Assembly (NCBI GenBank): GCA_022885665.1
Contig: JAGQDJ010000033.1
Location: forward strand, 682,001-746,000
Direction: 5' to 3'
DNA length: 64,000 nt
Source: Triops longicaudatus
Lineage: Eukaryota; Arthropoda; Branchiopoda; Notostraca; Triopsidae
Shown here: positions 11,301-24,035 of the stretch, one piece after another
Numbering within the stretch: position 1 is the first letter of the stretch
Layout of the letters: every line of letters begins with the position of its first letter
The notes under the pieces: generated by a model
Told to the model about the DNA's origin: nothing
Database searches by the model: none
What the model saw: the letters and a program-made list of their open reading frames with translations, nothing else
Made by a program: the position numbers and the translations under genes

Positions 11301-14300
11301 CGAACATTGATTATAATGAATAATTGGCTATTTTGAGCGAGGTCCAAAGGTTGCGACGACACTAACAGCATTTAAGCCAACATTAGCTATTAAGAGTTTC
11401 AGCTACGAAGAAAAGATTTATTGTCCCTTTGAAGTCCAAGCCTTGGATGTTCATTATAGCGAGGTTTCGCTGCATTTGCATAAGGATAATTTTCTTATTT
11501 TTCTTACCGTGTGAAATTTGAATTCTATAAGTGGCCGAATGAGATCAAAGCACTCAAGTAGTTTTAGACCGGTCAACTGAGGCATGATCTGCATAAGGGC
11601 ATTCCCTATGCTTCTTATGGTCATATCGGATCTAAATGGTGGAAATAGATACATAAAAAGGTAAAGACCTGAGGCATGCAGCGGTTCCAGAGAAAGGTTA
11701 TGCCATAAAAAGTGCTTTTGTACCCAAAGACAATGCTGAAGGGAAAAATCTCGAGAAAAACTGATGATCTAATTGGCAAAGCTAAATCGTCCCGATAGGA
11801 GGCGTGACTCTCGACGAAGGCGCTATTGTCGAAGCGGAGTTGGAACGTCACGATGTTTGTGTCCATAACCACTTCTTCCTTGATGAGCTCGATTTCAACA
11901 TCCGTGTTGTAGAACTGTTTTCCGACCTGAAAAGACACGATAAGTATTATCCACAACGAGCAGTAGCAAGAAAGGTACGTTCCCCTCACCTGCAACAAAA
12001 GGACAGAATCGAATATACTGTGACAGATAGAAAAGCAGCACTGATTACGTCGAGCACAAAAACTGTGTTTCCACACGGTGTAAATTTCCAGAAAAAAAAG
12101 TAAGAAGGAAAAAATATATACACGAACGAAAACTACGTAAAATTTCTGCCAACACAGATTTTAGACATAGATTTGTTGGTCACAAATTTGTTTGCTCGCG
12201 GATAGCCTTTTCTCATGGATTGCTAAAGTACTGTACTTACAAGACGGACATTCCCTTCGTCATTTCAAACCAAGTCAAAATTTTTGTCCGTGAAGTGCTA
12301 CCATAGTCAAAGTCGTAAACTACTCACTAAAGTCACTGAACCAATTACTTTCACAATACAAGTATCCTCTACCATTCAGCAATAAGGAATACTAGGAAAA
12401 GAACAGGATACGAACTCACTTGTGCTATAAGGCCCATGGTGTAATAAACAAAGCCTCTACGCTTGGAGCGATAATGTAACGTCAGACCCGTACTGGACTC
12501 GTTTTCGCAGAAAAAAGAAGGCGCTCGCATCCTCGGGTACGAGAACTTGAGGTATTCGTGTAAATTGTCTAGACCTAAGAAAAATAGCAAGTTTTTAGAA
12601 CCTAGTGTCTATCAAAACTTTCAGTTTAGTACTGTTTGAACATTATTATAACTGTAACTTAGAATTGTAGCCTGGTAGCGCTACGAAAATTCAAGAAAAA
12701 TGGAAATCAATAATGGATTATTGCTATTTTGTCATTTCTACACAAATGACTTAAAAATAAACTATTCGTGTCACAACAAGTCGAATCATGCGAAGTTTTT
12801 AAAGTCATTTTCTCAAATGTGTCAAAACAGTTTTTCCAATGCCGTTAAAACTTCCTTTTTTACTTAAGGTTTGACGGAAACTGAACATGTTTCAGTAACG
12901 AAAACAAATCACCTGATATGTACGTTTCTCCTACACAAGGTTTTGTCACACAGAAAATAAAAAATAAAGTTAAAATATACGTATTTTTTCTCAGGCATCC
13001 CTAGCTAATGCAGATGTCAAGTTAACTCATGCTCACAGAAAAAAATTTAAAACCAGGTCGAAGACAATTACATCCAACTCAACTGACTGAGCATAAGTCA
13101 AGCAGACAAAGTGACTCAAATTTTGCTCAGCTACAACTACCCAAAGAAGGTTCATGCAGTAAAATCAGTAGGCCTCTTCGTATTCATATATTCAAAGGTA
13201 AATTTAAAAAATATTTTTAAATTGGGATTTACGAGGAAAACGTGTTTTTAATTCTGTAGTATTTTATTCACTGTATAATTGCAAATCGCGCTACAGATTG
13301 TTTAGGCTTTACAAGAATCAAGGATTTACCGAACGTCAGCATCGAAAATTATAACGAGTCTCATGAATATTCGATGCAGGCATCTTAACTTCATGTATTT
13401 TTTGCAGTAAATCTTACCATACCGTACACCGGTTATAGCGGACGATCAGCTTGTGAACAAGTCCACATATCCCGACGAAATTAAAAGCATTTTATCCAAT
13501 ACGGTCTATTACGTGCAATCAGCTGTTGTGGATAAAGTTTTCATCTCCCCCTGTGTGTACGGTGTAGCGAGATTTGACAGTATCTATTTTGAAGCGTATT
13601 AAATTCTAACAAACATCCGAAACGCAACAAGACACCCGCTTCGCCGTACGGAAGTCTTTGGCTCGTTAATCGTAGAATGAGCTCAAGTGTTGGATTTGTC
13701 TAGCGTTTTATGACTCAAAACACTTGTAAGAGATTTTCCTTCACTACTAATTGATTTAACCGGTAAATTTCTTTAAAATAAGGCTATTTTAACATGATGT
13801 AGGAAAAGTCATGTGTTCAAGCGGATACGTAAAAAAAATCAGTCTGCACTTGTACAACATTTCACGATATCCAACTTTGCGTTTCTGGTGACGTTCGAGG
13901 TGTCTTTTTGTACTGTAACGTACTATGTATACTAACAGAAAAAAATTCTGTATTTGACTAAATTTGTAGCGCACAGTTTCTGGGTTTTTCTTCGTCGCAT
14001 GTATGAGATGATGAGACTTTAATTCCAGACAGACTAACAAAACCGTGTTATATGCATTCCTCTCGTTTCCAGGAGACCTTGTTCTGAAGAACACAGCGGC
14101 ATATCTTTCGAAGGTAATTCACCGTAGTTTACGAACTACTAATCAAAACGTCACCATTCTTTACACAGGTGAAAGGTTGTATTCTAATAAAGTGCCTCGT
14201 AAGGAAGCAAAAAATACATTTCGGGCCTACTACAGCAAATCAACATTCAATGTAAAAGGACTGCAGGGCTGAAGTACTTACCATTAAGAAAATCCCGCAT

Positions 14301-15542
14301 ATGCCTCCCCAAGACCGAAAGAACTCTGTCATAACCGTACTGCCCGACGAACGTAACAAAACTTTGGCCCACTCTGTGCAGAAATTCTTTATCTGTGATA
14401 TTTAAAACCTGGAAAGAGATAAAAATTACTATATATTAATTGCTTTTATGGAGTCATTGCATAGAATGTTAGCAATAGCTGGAAAAAAATCTAACAAGCT
14501 TGGTTCACATCGCTTCTCAATGGAGCAAAACGCTTAAACGAAATAAAATTCGCATCTTCTTTAAAATGTGAGCATACAAAAACCCGGTAATGTATTTCTG
14601 TCTCCTATGAATGATTTGCTTTCTATTAGTACGAACGGCACACATGGGAGCATCCGCTTTCATTTCAGCAAGAATTTTCGTAAAACGACACTTTCCACTT
14701 GTAGTGTAAGTTTACGAGAAATAAGGTCTTGTAACGAGAAGAAACCTCACTAAGATTTAGGTGTCACTACATTTACAGCACTACACTTAGGTGTCACTTT
14801 ATGACGAAGCGTGGGGGAGTCGTGATCAGTTGTTTACCGTGGTTCTGAACATGCAAAAATCACACTAGCAAGTAGGCAGCCTTAATTATTTACCTGATAC
14901 CATTAATGGTACCACTAAATGTTTATTTCTTCTCGACTTTCAAAAGACGTACGTCTTAATTGCAAATTCAGACGCCAGGCTTTGATGTTAGTTGAATTAT
15001 GACCTATCCAGGGGCCCTGTTTTGCGTCTAAACGGGAATCCGGAGGCCCGACGGGCTGAATTCTATGGTTTCTTTGTGAACTGACTCGGAAATGAAAGGG
15101 ACTACGACCCGACACGCTCTTAATTACGCTTTATAGCACAAACCGATACCAGAAATCACTCGAGTCGCTCAGCAGCAACCTCAAAAGAAACGAAATCAAT
15201 CAAGACTCTTTTCTTCTAATCCCTTCCTTCGCGTTCGAAGAGAAAAAAAAGCACCCGAAAATGTCCCTCACTGGCTGGGCCTCTTCTAACGGAAAACAAA
15301 TCAACGCAAGCTACCCAAAGGAATTATAGGAATCAGGTATGCACACATTGATCCAAATGAAGCGAAATTTTTACCTGTATGCCCTGTCGCACTAATCTGG
15401 GTATCGTGTTCTCCGGGTAAACTTGATGTGTGCTGAAACTAGGGTGTTCCACGCCCGCCGCCCGACGTACTTCTTCCCATTTTTCTTCGCCATACGTATC
15501 TTTAATAAACTCGGCCACGCTCTCCAAGAGTAAGCCATACAT
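8322..15542 (-). CDS. Atypical soluble guanylate cyclase, beta2/Gyc-88E-like, H-NOX haem sensor
   Basis: The family makes cGMP in response to a gas bound by the H-NOX haem. Fifteen phase-consistent exons give about 937 aa: 15542-15375, 14408-14282, 12574-12420, 11926-11724, 11631-11508, 11196-11055, 10708-10582, 10510-10306, 10245-10151, 10109-10043, 9993-9861, 9782-9675, 9612-9493, 9431-9231 and 9160-8322. Domains: H-NOX starting MYGLLLESVAEFIK, with the haem-ligand region LDNLHEYLKFSYPRMRAPSF and the YxSxR motif YRSKR; H-NOXA/PAS (FPFSIVFG, SDMTIRSIGNAL); coiled coil (EQQKSKKLEESMKKLDEEM); catalytic domain. Both metal Asp residues are present (FSDVVTFTEIC, ETIGDAYMVVGG), as are the guanine/transition-state region PRYCLFGDSVN and ASRME. 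Classical beta1 lacks one metal Asp, so homodimer activity is predicted. A roughly 280-aa Ser-rich tail ends CVIL, a CaaX-like box, as in vertebrate beta2. The least certain joint is the last intron (9161-9230). Confidence 0.93.
14915..15115 (-). other. Unassigned GC-rich island inside intron 2 of the cyclase gene
   Basis: The stretch around 14990-15115 is markedly richer in G and C than the intron around it and carries a 66-codon frame on the minus strand containing GPPDSRLDAKQGPW. I recognise no protein, rRNA or transposon in it. It could be an inserted fragment of something else or a chance island. Confidence 0.3.
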
Positions 15543-18500
15543 AATGCAAATCGGGGCTTCCTGAAGATAAGGTAAAATCTGTAAATTTGAAAGAAAAGAA
15601 ATTAAAGTTGGGAAAACAAATAAAGCCAGCTTGCACTTGCTGATGCAGAAGGTTGTCCGACGGGAGATATTGCACTGCAATGAGCCTACATTTCAGATTG
15701 AGCTGCGAGGTAAGGATTTCTTAGCGTGAGTGAAACTCAAAGCTCCTACAGACATTTTCCCTGACAAATACTTTTGCAAAGTCTACGACACGAGCGAACC
15801 GTCCATGAACTTGCAAGTGAAAGTTGCTAAAACTGCGATCATCAAGTCTTGCATTTCTGTCCTCCTTTCTATGCATTATTAGGTAACTACTTTTGAATGA
15901 GGGGGAGAGATAAATATATTCGTGTTTAACAAGACGCTCATGCAATGAATTAACAGACTGCACCATGCCACGGAACAACCCAGAGTATCATAATAGGATC
16001 CAAGTGGAAGTTCTCGGCGACAAAACAATAACCACTTTGTAAGCCGATAAAAAAGAAAGAGCAAACGGTATCGTATGTCAGTTTGCTTAACAAAGGAATC
16101 AGCCACTCTAGCCAAGATCAATAAACGCGCCTCGTGAAGCAGGCTGTCACACAAGTGAGTTACTATTCGTAAGAATTTGAGTTGAGCAGTTATTCGTACG
16201 ACGAGCCTTGGACAGCCGAGGCAGATTTACTATGCAGAGCATAGTTTACTGCCTCAGAATTTTGCGGCAGGGACGAATTTCACTATCAGTTTCAGTAACC
16301 CAAGGAAGCTGAAGAATACGTTTACACGCGTATACTGTGAATGTGATCTCGCAAATATACGCAGAAAAGTCTTTAGCTGGAAATGTAAGCGTGAATGTTT
16401 TCTATTTGATGACCAACGGTGCTTTAATTGGACTTTCGCTTTATTTCTGGGTGAATTATTTCACCATTTCTTAACAGCGGCACGATATAATATTCATACA
16501 ATACGTTGGGAAGGGTATATTTGCGGGAAAATATTGTCACGAAAACAAAGCTATTTAAAACTGTGTGTGATTAAAATAAAACCGCATAAGAGGGCTACTA
16601 AGGTATAAAGACTGACGCTTCTTTGTGACCAGAGTGGATTTTTCTTACCAACTTGAGGCCAGTGATAAAAAGCAGAATGTCTTTTCACTTCGTAAGATAC
16701 ATGGCATAGGTCCAGCAAGTAGCGTTCACGGACACACAAAAGGGAGTATACCTTAAGTACTTCTCGTATAAATCTTATTTGAAGAAAAAGCATGGGTCAA
16801 GGAACAATGTAATTGCAGGAAAAATCGGTGCCGTAATAAACGTTAAATAGCTCTCAATTTTTTTTATTTTTTTTTTATTTATAATGTAGAAAAGTCTAAG
16901 TGTTTTTTGACATAGAAATACCATCGTGCCCGTTTACGTGTCCGGAATTCACATCCGAAGCAAATCAAAACAAGCAATGCCGTGGTGGAAGAGAGTGCTA
17001 GGACGCCTCCGCGCGGAATTCACTAAATTGCGACTTTCTTGTTGCTGTAACAATACGACGTCAGTGGAGAGATGAAATATTATTGAATGTACAAGAAATA
17101 CTTTCACCTAGTACTTGAAAAAAAGCGTGTAAAGCATTTCAACTTTGCGCCTAACCAGCAAGTTAAGAAGCAAGGTTCGATGACCAACAGTAATATGAAA
17201 GCAGGGGGAAAATAACTTGCCTCACTAAACGATAAAAGGGGATAATAGTTACATGAACATATAAAGCACCACCCATGAATTTTATTTCTTCGGCATTACT
17301 TCTTTAATATAAAAGAAAAGGTTTATTTCCAACGAATTAAAGCAATGATCCGTGGGGACTCAAAGCATACACGATTGTTCTGCTTTTGTTCATAAGCGGG
17401 CAAAATGCCTAAACACTACGGCTCTCTACAATTGGGCGAAGGTCCAAACCGGCGGGGAAGGGAAGAATATCTGTCCAATCAAATCCTTATTCCGTCCGTC
17501 AATCAAGTAGTTTCTGCCATGAATTCCACATGTTTGATGGCGGACGTTTGAAAATATACACGTTAGACGTGTACAAATTCGGAAATAATTACAAGGACTT
17601 AAAACTTTGCTATAAAAGACAAATCTTCTTTTCAGGTTGGTTCTCAGATTAGATCATTGCCAAGCAGATAAGACTTGCACTGTGTAATTAACTTGTATAC
17701 ATTCTGTACGGATTCTACGTTTAAACCGAAACGTTCCATATCGGAAACGTGACAAACGTCAGATTCTTGAGTCAAGAGAGCGTAGACAATACATCATTAC
17801 GCTCTTAATTGAGTACAGTCGCCACACCACTGAATGAATAGCAGTCTTTACGTTTACGTTCTATCTCTTACGTATAGTACAATTTCGTCATGTGGAATAA
17901 GTGAGTAAACTTTTACTTTGAAAACATACTCGTTCAGTAAATACTGAATTTCCTTTGAAAAGTTTTCAGCTGCGCTAAAATCCGAGGAATGAATGGGTAA
18001 AACTGTTTATAACGTAATACTGTGGAGAAGGTGCAGTAAAAGCACATTTTGATGTAATATAGCTCGGAGTGAGCACTCAACAACTGTAATGCTCCTTATG
18101 TATACGACTTGAGCTTTTAGTGGGTCATGCGTGCAATAAAGTGCGAAAAATATGTACTAAACAACTTTCTTTTCCAAATACGCAGTTTCAGAAGGCTTTA
18201 CGACTTCTGGCGACCGGTTTATAACGCAGTGCAGGCTAATTCAAGCAGAAGCATCCAAAACGGTTAAATAAGAATACCTCAATCCAAAGAAAAATACCAG
18301 ACCCGCTTACAGGACAAATCCTAGCGCACCACTTCAGTTAAATATAAACCACGTACGAGAGAACCCAGCCTAAGAGCGCCGTGTCGGACTCGGAAGAATT
18401 TCCAGATCCTGGGCTTATCATATGTGAACTAATCGTTGTTTTTTCGGTGAACATTAGCTAAACTGACGCCAAAATAATCTCAACCGAAGCCACCTTTACA

Positions 18501-21500
18501 AAAAGCTGTTGAGTTTCGATGTTGAATACCTTCTTCTACCTTTTACGCCCAGCGGCCTGCATGAGGATTGACCCTCAGGTTATAATGTGTTACTCGGCTG
18601 GGTTATGTTACTACACGTTAGATGGGAGAAGGTTAATATATCCAAACTAGGTTACTTCAATGTTTCTATTGTCAGAAGCTATCCAAGGCATTTTTCGAAA
18701 ACTGAGTAAACGTAGCTTATATACATGGTAAACTAATCTCGTTACCTTATCAAAGTTCAAAATATGACGTTGAAGACATGACTTGAATTTATCACCCTAA
18801 TTCCAACTCAGTACTACATAATCATTCATCACACTGATCTTGCATTAAGCATTAGTCAATGTTGCTGTGTGGCTTGCGGGAGAGAGTGGCACTCTGATAA
18901 GCGATTTTGAATAACCAAAAAAATGGCTGGGAAATCATCGAAAAGATAAAGCATGCTCTTGCGTAAGCTTCCGCAAACACAGCAAATACTGTAATTATTT
19001 ACCCTGTATCTCTCCTGAAAATTATAAATTTGATATATCGACTACTCAACCCATCTAATGTACTGTAGTAGCGGTTTCATAATACCGCAGAACTGGATTA
19101 CTCTAACCTGACCTGCAATACGCGAAGTAATCACACAGATTGACGGTTAAGGCTAAACCGTCACATTAGCTCAGCAAGTGCTCAAGGCAAGCATAGAAAC
19201 CAATACTGTGCGATCACTCTTACATGGGATTAGAATGGTAATATATGGAATTTATTGTGACCGCAAGATGTTAACAAACGCATCACATAGCAGAGTACAC
19301 TACATGGAGTCATGGCTGCTGTCACGTAGGCTAAGGCTGAGAAGGAGCTCGCAAACAACGGCTTCTGGGACGGAAAAAATAAAATGACACTAAACTAATC
19401 TTAATTTTCATTGAATAGTCCTCATTGCTTCGACTTGAAGCTTTGTTTTAATTATAGCGACTCTCCGGTCCGTAGAAAGTCTACAAACGACTTGACAAGT
19501 CTTCCCTATCCGCGGCCTTGTACGTGCTTCATCGCTTGAAATATTATAATTATGTATCAACCTCGTCGTAATTGGCAATTGTAAGCATAGATATGTATTA
19601 GGACAATTAAATTTCTCAAGAAATAGTTGCATGTTCTACGGAATCTTTGATGGTGGATAACGTAAGAAAAAATTGACCTGGATAATTCAGAATCGATAGA
19701 ACAACGTTAAAAAGCAATGCTAACGCTATGATAAATATTAATAATTCAGAGCAGAATAGGAAAAGCAACTTTGCACGACTTTGCAGTTTCTAGTTGATTT
19801 GCTTCCACAAAGATTTTTCTCCCTCGACGCACTGTGAAGATGTGATATTCAACAGCTAGTTAGTCAAATAATCCAGCTACCGTAACATTTCTGAAACACA
19901 GTTTAATTAACTCTATTTTTTCCGTCTTCTATGTGACAAAACTCCGCGAGCGGAAAGGGGAACAAGCTACTTGAAAATTTCTTTCTTTTCTCTCCCTCGC
20001 TCTTATTTTCAAGAGAGAGGCATCGATTTTGGCACTACGATCTGTAGAAGAAAAGACAAGCGGAAAGTCTGCGAAGGAAATATCTTCGAATATCAAAATG
20101 CTTCGACAAAGTAGAAAATAAAACACACCACATATAGAAGTCCATTCACAGGACCAAGCATAAAAAATTGAAAGCCTCTTCTATTATTGGTCAGTTATTG
20201 TTCGTGGGCAACGACTTCCTCTCACTCCCTTCTCAATTGAATGCACCGATGTACGATATTTATACCATAGCATAATTGAAATACAAAATAATGGAATGTC
20301 TTAATTTGGCTAGTAAAAAGAAATCAAATTGCCACTACGATCGCTAGCAAGTACATCCAAAAATATCGCAATTGGATGACAATTAAGGCTTACTCGTCGA
20401 ACCTCTACTGTAAACAAGAACGGAACCTCGTACGCAGCGCAGCACTAGGCAATAAGCTTGTTGCGCCTAATCAATTGCGATGTGGGGAGCAATGGGAGAA
20501 TACATGAATAAGGAAAAAAGCAAAACACTTACACACGTCAGATAATGTCCACAAGTTTCTGCGACTGTATTTTATAAGTCCACTTTGTTTGTCATCACAA
20601 TTCTCATAAGCACCGATGTAATGTTAAGGGATTTTCTAATGCGAAAATAGCAGAAGAATTTCAATTCACTAATATGGAGTCATCACTTCCGCGAACAGTA
20701 TCACCAATCGTGCTCGGTGCTATTTAAATCATTAGAGTCCGCGTTGGGTGAGTACGCTTACGAGACTGAGGGATATAAAGATTCTTTGCGCCTTCAAATA
20801 CTGCTATAGTAAGCCTAGGATGCTAGATGCTGGATTCTGGATGCTTTCCACACCAGTGGCACGCATCGACGTACAGACATAAAAAGGGGGCGCATGAAAA
20901 GGCACACCGCACATCCAAGGCGAAAACAATAAGCCAGGAAACTACTGCCCGCTGTTTGGCTTCGCTACCGTGCGTTTCGTCAGATCTTTTGTACGTCATG
21001 ACTTATATTTAAAGACAATAAGACGACCATAATTGGGAGACAGCAGTTACCAGTGGTGCAGGGGGCTTCACAACGATGATGTTCTTCTCTCTGACTAGTC
21101 ATTAATAAGGACAAAAGCCATGATTTGGGGTTAGCTCGACTTGTGACTTTTTATGAGCCAAGCAAAAAACTTTGTGTCTCACTAGCTTGTTCCTCTGTTG
21201 CTACCAACGAGCACGCAACATTCTTCGGCTAATTAGTGCACTCCTATTCTACTGAGTACTGGGCAACCGGGTTTGTCGTTCAGGACCCAAACAGACAGCT
21301 TTTACTTTTAATTACATCTTTTTCCTCTTGTTGCCATGTATTCCTGTCTGCAAGGGCAAACGAAGAGGTTCATTCATCATAACTCTCCCAAATAATGCGC
21401 TCAATTTCTGGAGCTTGACTTACGAATCTTCCCCTACGGTCCTGTCATTCAAGTCATGTAGTGTAATCCGAGGAAAACAGATATTGAGTCAGACGTTCGT

Positions 21501-23238
21501 GAGACGCCTTTCGTGTTTTCGGGTTCAAGCAATTCAAATTCTCCCACGACTAATGGACTTAGGTCATTAACGGGAAGTTTCCTACAAAACGAACTCATTT
21601 AGGAACACGCGAAGACGAACACATTCAAGTAATCAATCCGATTGCTTTTAGCAATAGCCTTTCAAAGAGTTATTTTCTGTATTCCTCTTAGAGAGGGTCC
21701 TGACTATCCTGATTGCTCTTTTTTTGCACTACCATAAAGAGCATAAAATTCCTTTTCTCTGGTTTTCCTCGATTCGTACAAGAAAACGGGAAGCTGTAGG
21801 AAAATGACCCCAATTAACGTTGTCTACTGCGTGTTGTTGGTAATTAGCCGTTGACCTAGGACTTCAGTAGAACATATGCTTACATGAACCTGTCCCAAGT
21901 AGCACACTTACGTTTTCGAAACGAGTTATGTTCGTTTAAATATAAACGCGATACCTCTATGGATTACGCTTATTAAACGTCTTATAAACGATCTATTTCC
22001 CTCTGCAAACATTCATTCAGGTACATCTAATATATCTCTTTATTTGGGACGTCAAACATACAGGAACTTTTTCCCACTGTAACGTATTTTTTTACATATT
22101 TTAAATTTTTTACTTTTTATTCATTTGATTCCTTGTACGTACGTACAACAACATATAATATACGTTTATTTAGCGTGTTCTAACGGGGTATAGCGAAAGA
22201 GTTGATACGTGTCTATAGTGGAACTATAAAATTATGTCTTAGAAAATACGTCTAAAGCCCACAGTCCGAACGTCTAATGTACGTACAGTAAACAAAAAAA
22301 AAATGAGAAAACAAATTAATCAAAGGACAATGCATTCAACAAACAAACTACAAAGAACTCCCATAGTAAAGACAACGATTTAAAAAAAAATTCGACACAC
22401 CTCGAGTAATAAAAGCAAAGATATAAGAATCAACAGTTGAAACAAATCGAACAGTAAATTTAGTCTCATATCTTTGCTTAAGCAAGGATATGAACGATGG
22501 ATATTCTAACCCCGCCCCCTCGTAGAATTGTTCAGGCAGGCCGAACAGAGCAGTTTCATGACTGATACCTCCAAAATTAACTATCACCCAACACAAAATA
22601 GATCGAACTGAACGTTTTGCGCAATTCTCGTTCTGAAAAATTTTTCGGTTGAACTCAAAACTTGAGAGCTAATGTGGATCAACGTTCGAAAAGTTGACTA
22701 CACCGCACTAACAATGTCATATAAGCGACTATTGTAAATCTAGTGTAGTGCGTGTGCCGACAGCAGAACTTCAGTTGTATTTTGACCACAATAATTGTAC
22801 TAGTGCACTAGTTAGAAATGACATGGCATACGTTCGTAGTATATATAAATAAGTTTTGAGCTTTAAACGAAAGCAGTAGAGATAGAGTCGCGAGAAAAGG
22901 TAATAATAGTATTTATTATTCCGACAGTTCCATGACAGGGGTTGAAGAACATGAAGTTCGACTGTGCATATTTCCCTGTGAATTTTTCTATCTTTGATCA
23001 TGTTTCTGTGTTCTTTTCTGGGGAAATGAATGAAAAATTCAATTTCAATGCTGCTTTGAACAAGTGGTGATGTGTCCCTTAGCTAGTTAAGATGGAGTCG
23101 CTATGCAGACTTGCACAAAATACCCAGGTTTATGACTTCGGACACTCTTTCAAAACTAATGGGATACATCCAAGTAGCATGAGTACGTCTATAAGACATC
23201 TGTAGAATAGCTCGATGTTAATAGAATCTAAGATGTAC

Positions 23239-23930
23239 GGTTATTTAAAAGAAGGTTAGGCTTTCGTGTTCACTAGCGTTTGAATCTCACGAGCGCTACG
23301 CCACTGGTTTGCAGCCAATCAGTGTAACGGGATGCAAAAGCGATTGTCATCTTAAATGCTATATTCTTAATTGAAATTTAGTTTGTCACTCACAAATCTA
23401 CATATCCGTTTATATATTTCGAAGAATTCAATATATTTTTATAAACTCACAATATTCGTCATGTACTTTCCGTTTACTGACGATAAAATTTCGTGTCGCG
23501 AAAATCGTTGTTGGTTAGATAAGTTCGAAGCGTTAAAAGCGGGACAAATGTAGGAAATAAATATGCGAGTTGGAGCAATAGAAATAAAGGTAAGATATAC
23601 ATGCCTCAGAAAACACTGATTTTGAGTGAAAACATTTTTCCACTGAGCTAATATTCGTTATCTTGTGGATCGGCTGTTGTGACCTGTAATATAATCGAAG
23701 AAAATGAAAGAGCATGTAACTGAATGAGATTGAAAGTTTTTAAAGTCTTCAAAGCTTATATGAAAAACGTGTATTTAACAAGAAATACAAGAATTACACT
23801 CATCCTCTGTCAAGGAGGAGCGCAGTCTCACTAGCACAGTCCGTTTCAAAGCGCGAACTCCATTGACGTCATGGTTCAACGCCATCTGCGGTCCCCGCCA
23901 CGAGATGGCCTAACCTTCTTTTAAATAACC
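23239..23930. mobile_element. Unclassified 692-bp element with 23-bp perfect terminal inverted repeats
   Basis: The left end begins GGTTATTTAAAAGAAGGTTA (23239-23261 in full) and the right end (23908-23930) is its exact reverse complement over 23 bases. The flanks (GATGTAC on the left, TTGTATA on the right) show no clear target duplication. No transposase frame lies inside. The superfamily is unknown. Confidence 0.6.
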
Positions 23931-23987
23931 TTGTATAAAACGTTTCAGGTATATCTAAAATACGTTGAAGACATGTGTGCTACTAGG

Positions 23988-24035
23988 CAGTGCCGGATTA
24001 AGTGGTCGGGGGGCCTGGGGCAAAATTTTGGCGGC
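23988..24035 (+). mobile_element. hAT-like transposon terminus (other end not found)
   Basis: CAGTGCCGGATTAAGTGGTC followed by GGGGGGCCTGGGGC is the typical form of a widespread animal hAT end. I found no matching GGCACTG-type right end downstream, so this looks like a truncated copy. Its first ten bases are shared with both arms of the palindrome at 5019-5068. Confidence 0.5.

Noticed and set aside
22348..22596. 82-codon minus-strand ORF with GLEYPSFISLLKQRYETKF
   Set aside because: No recognisable family, splice context or neighbours; consistent with chance in a 13-kb region.
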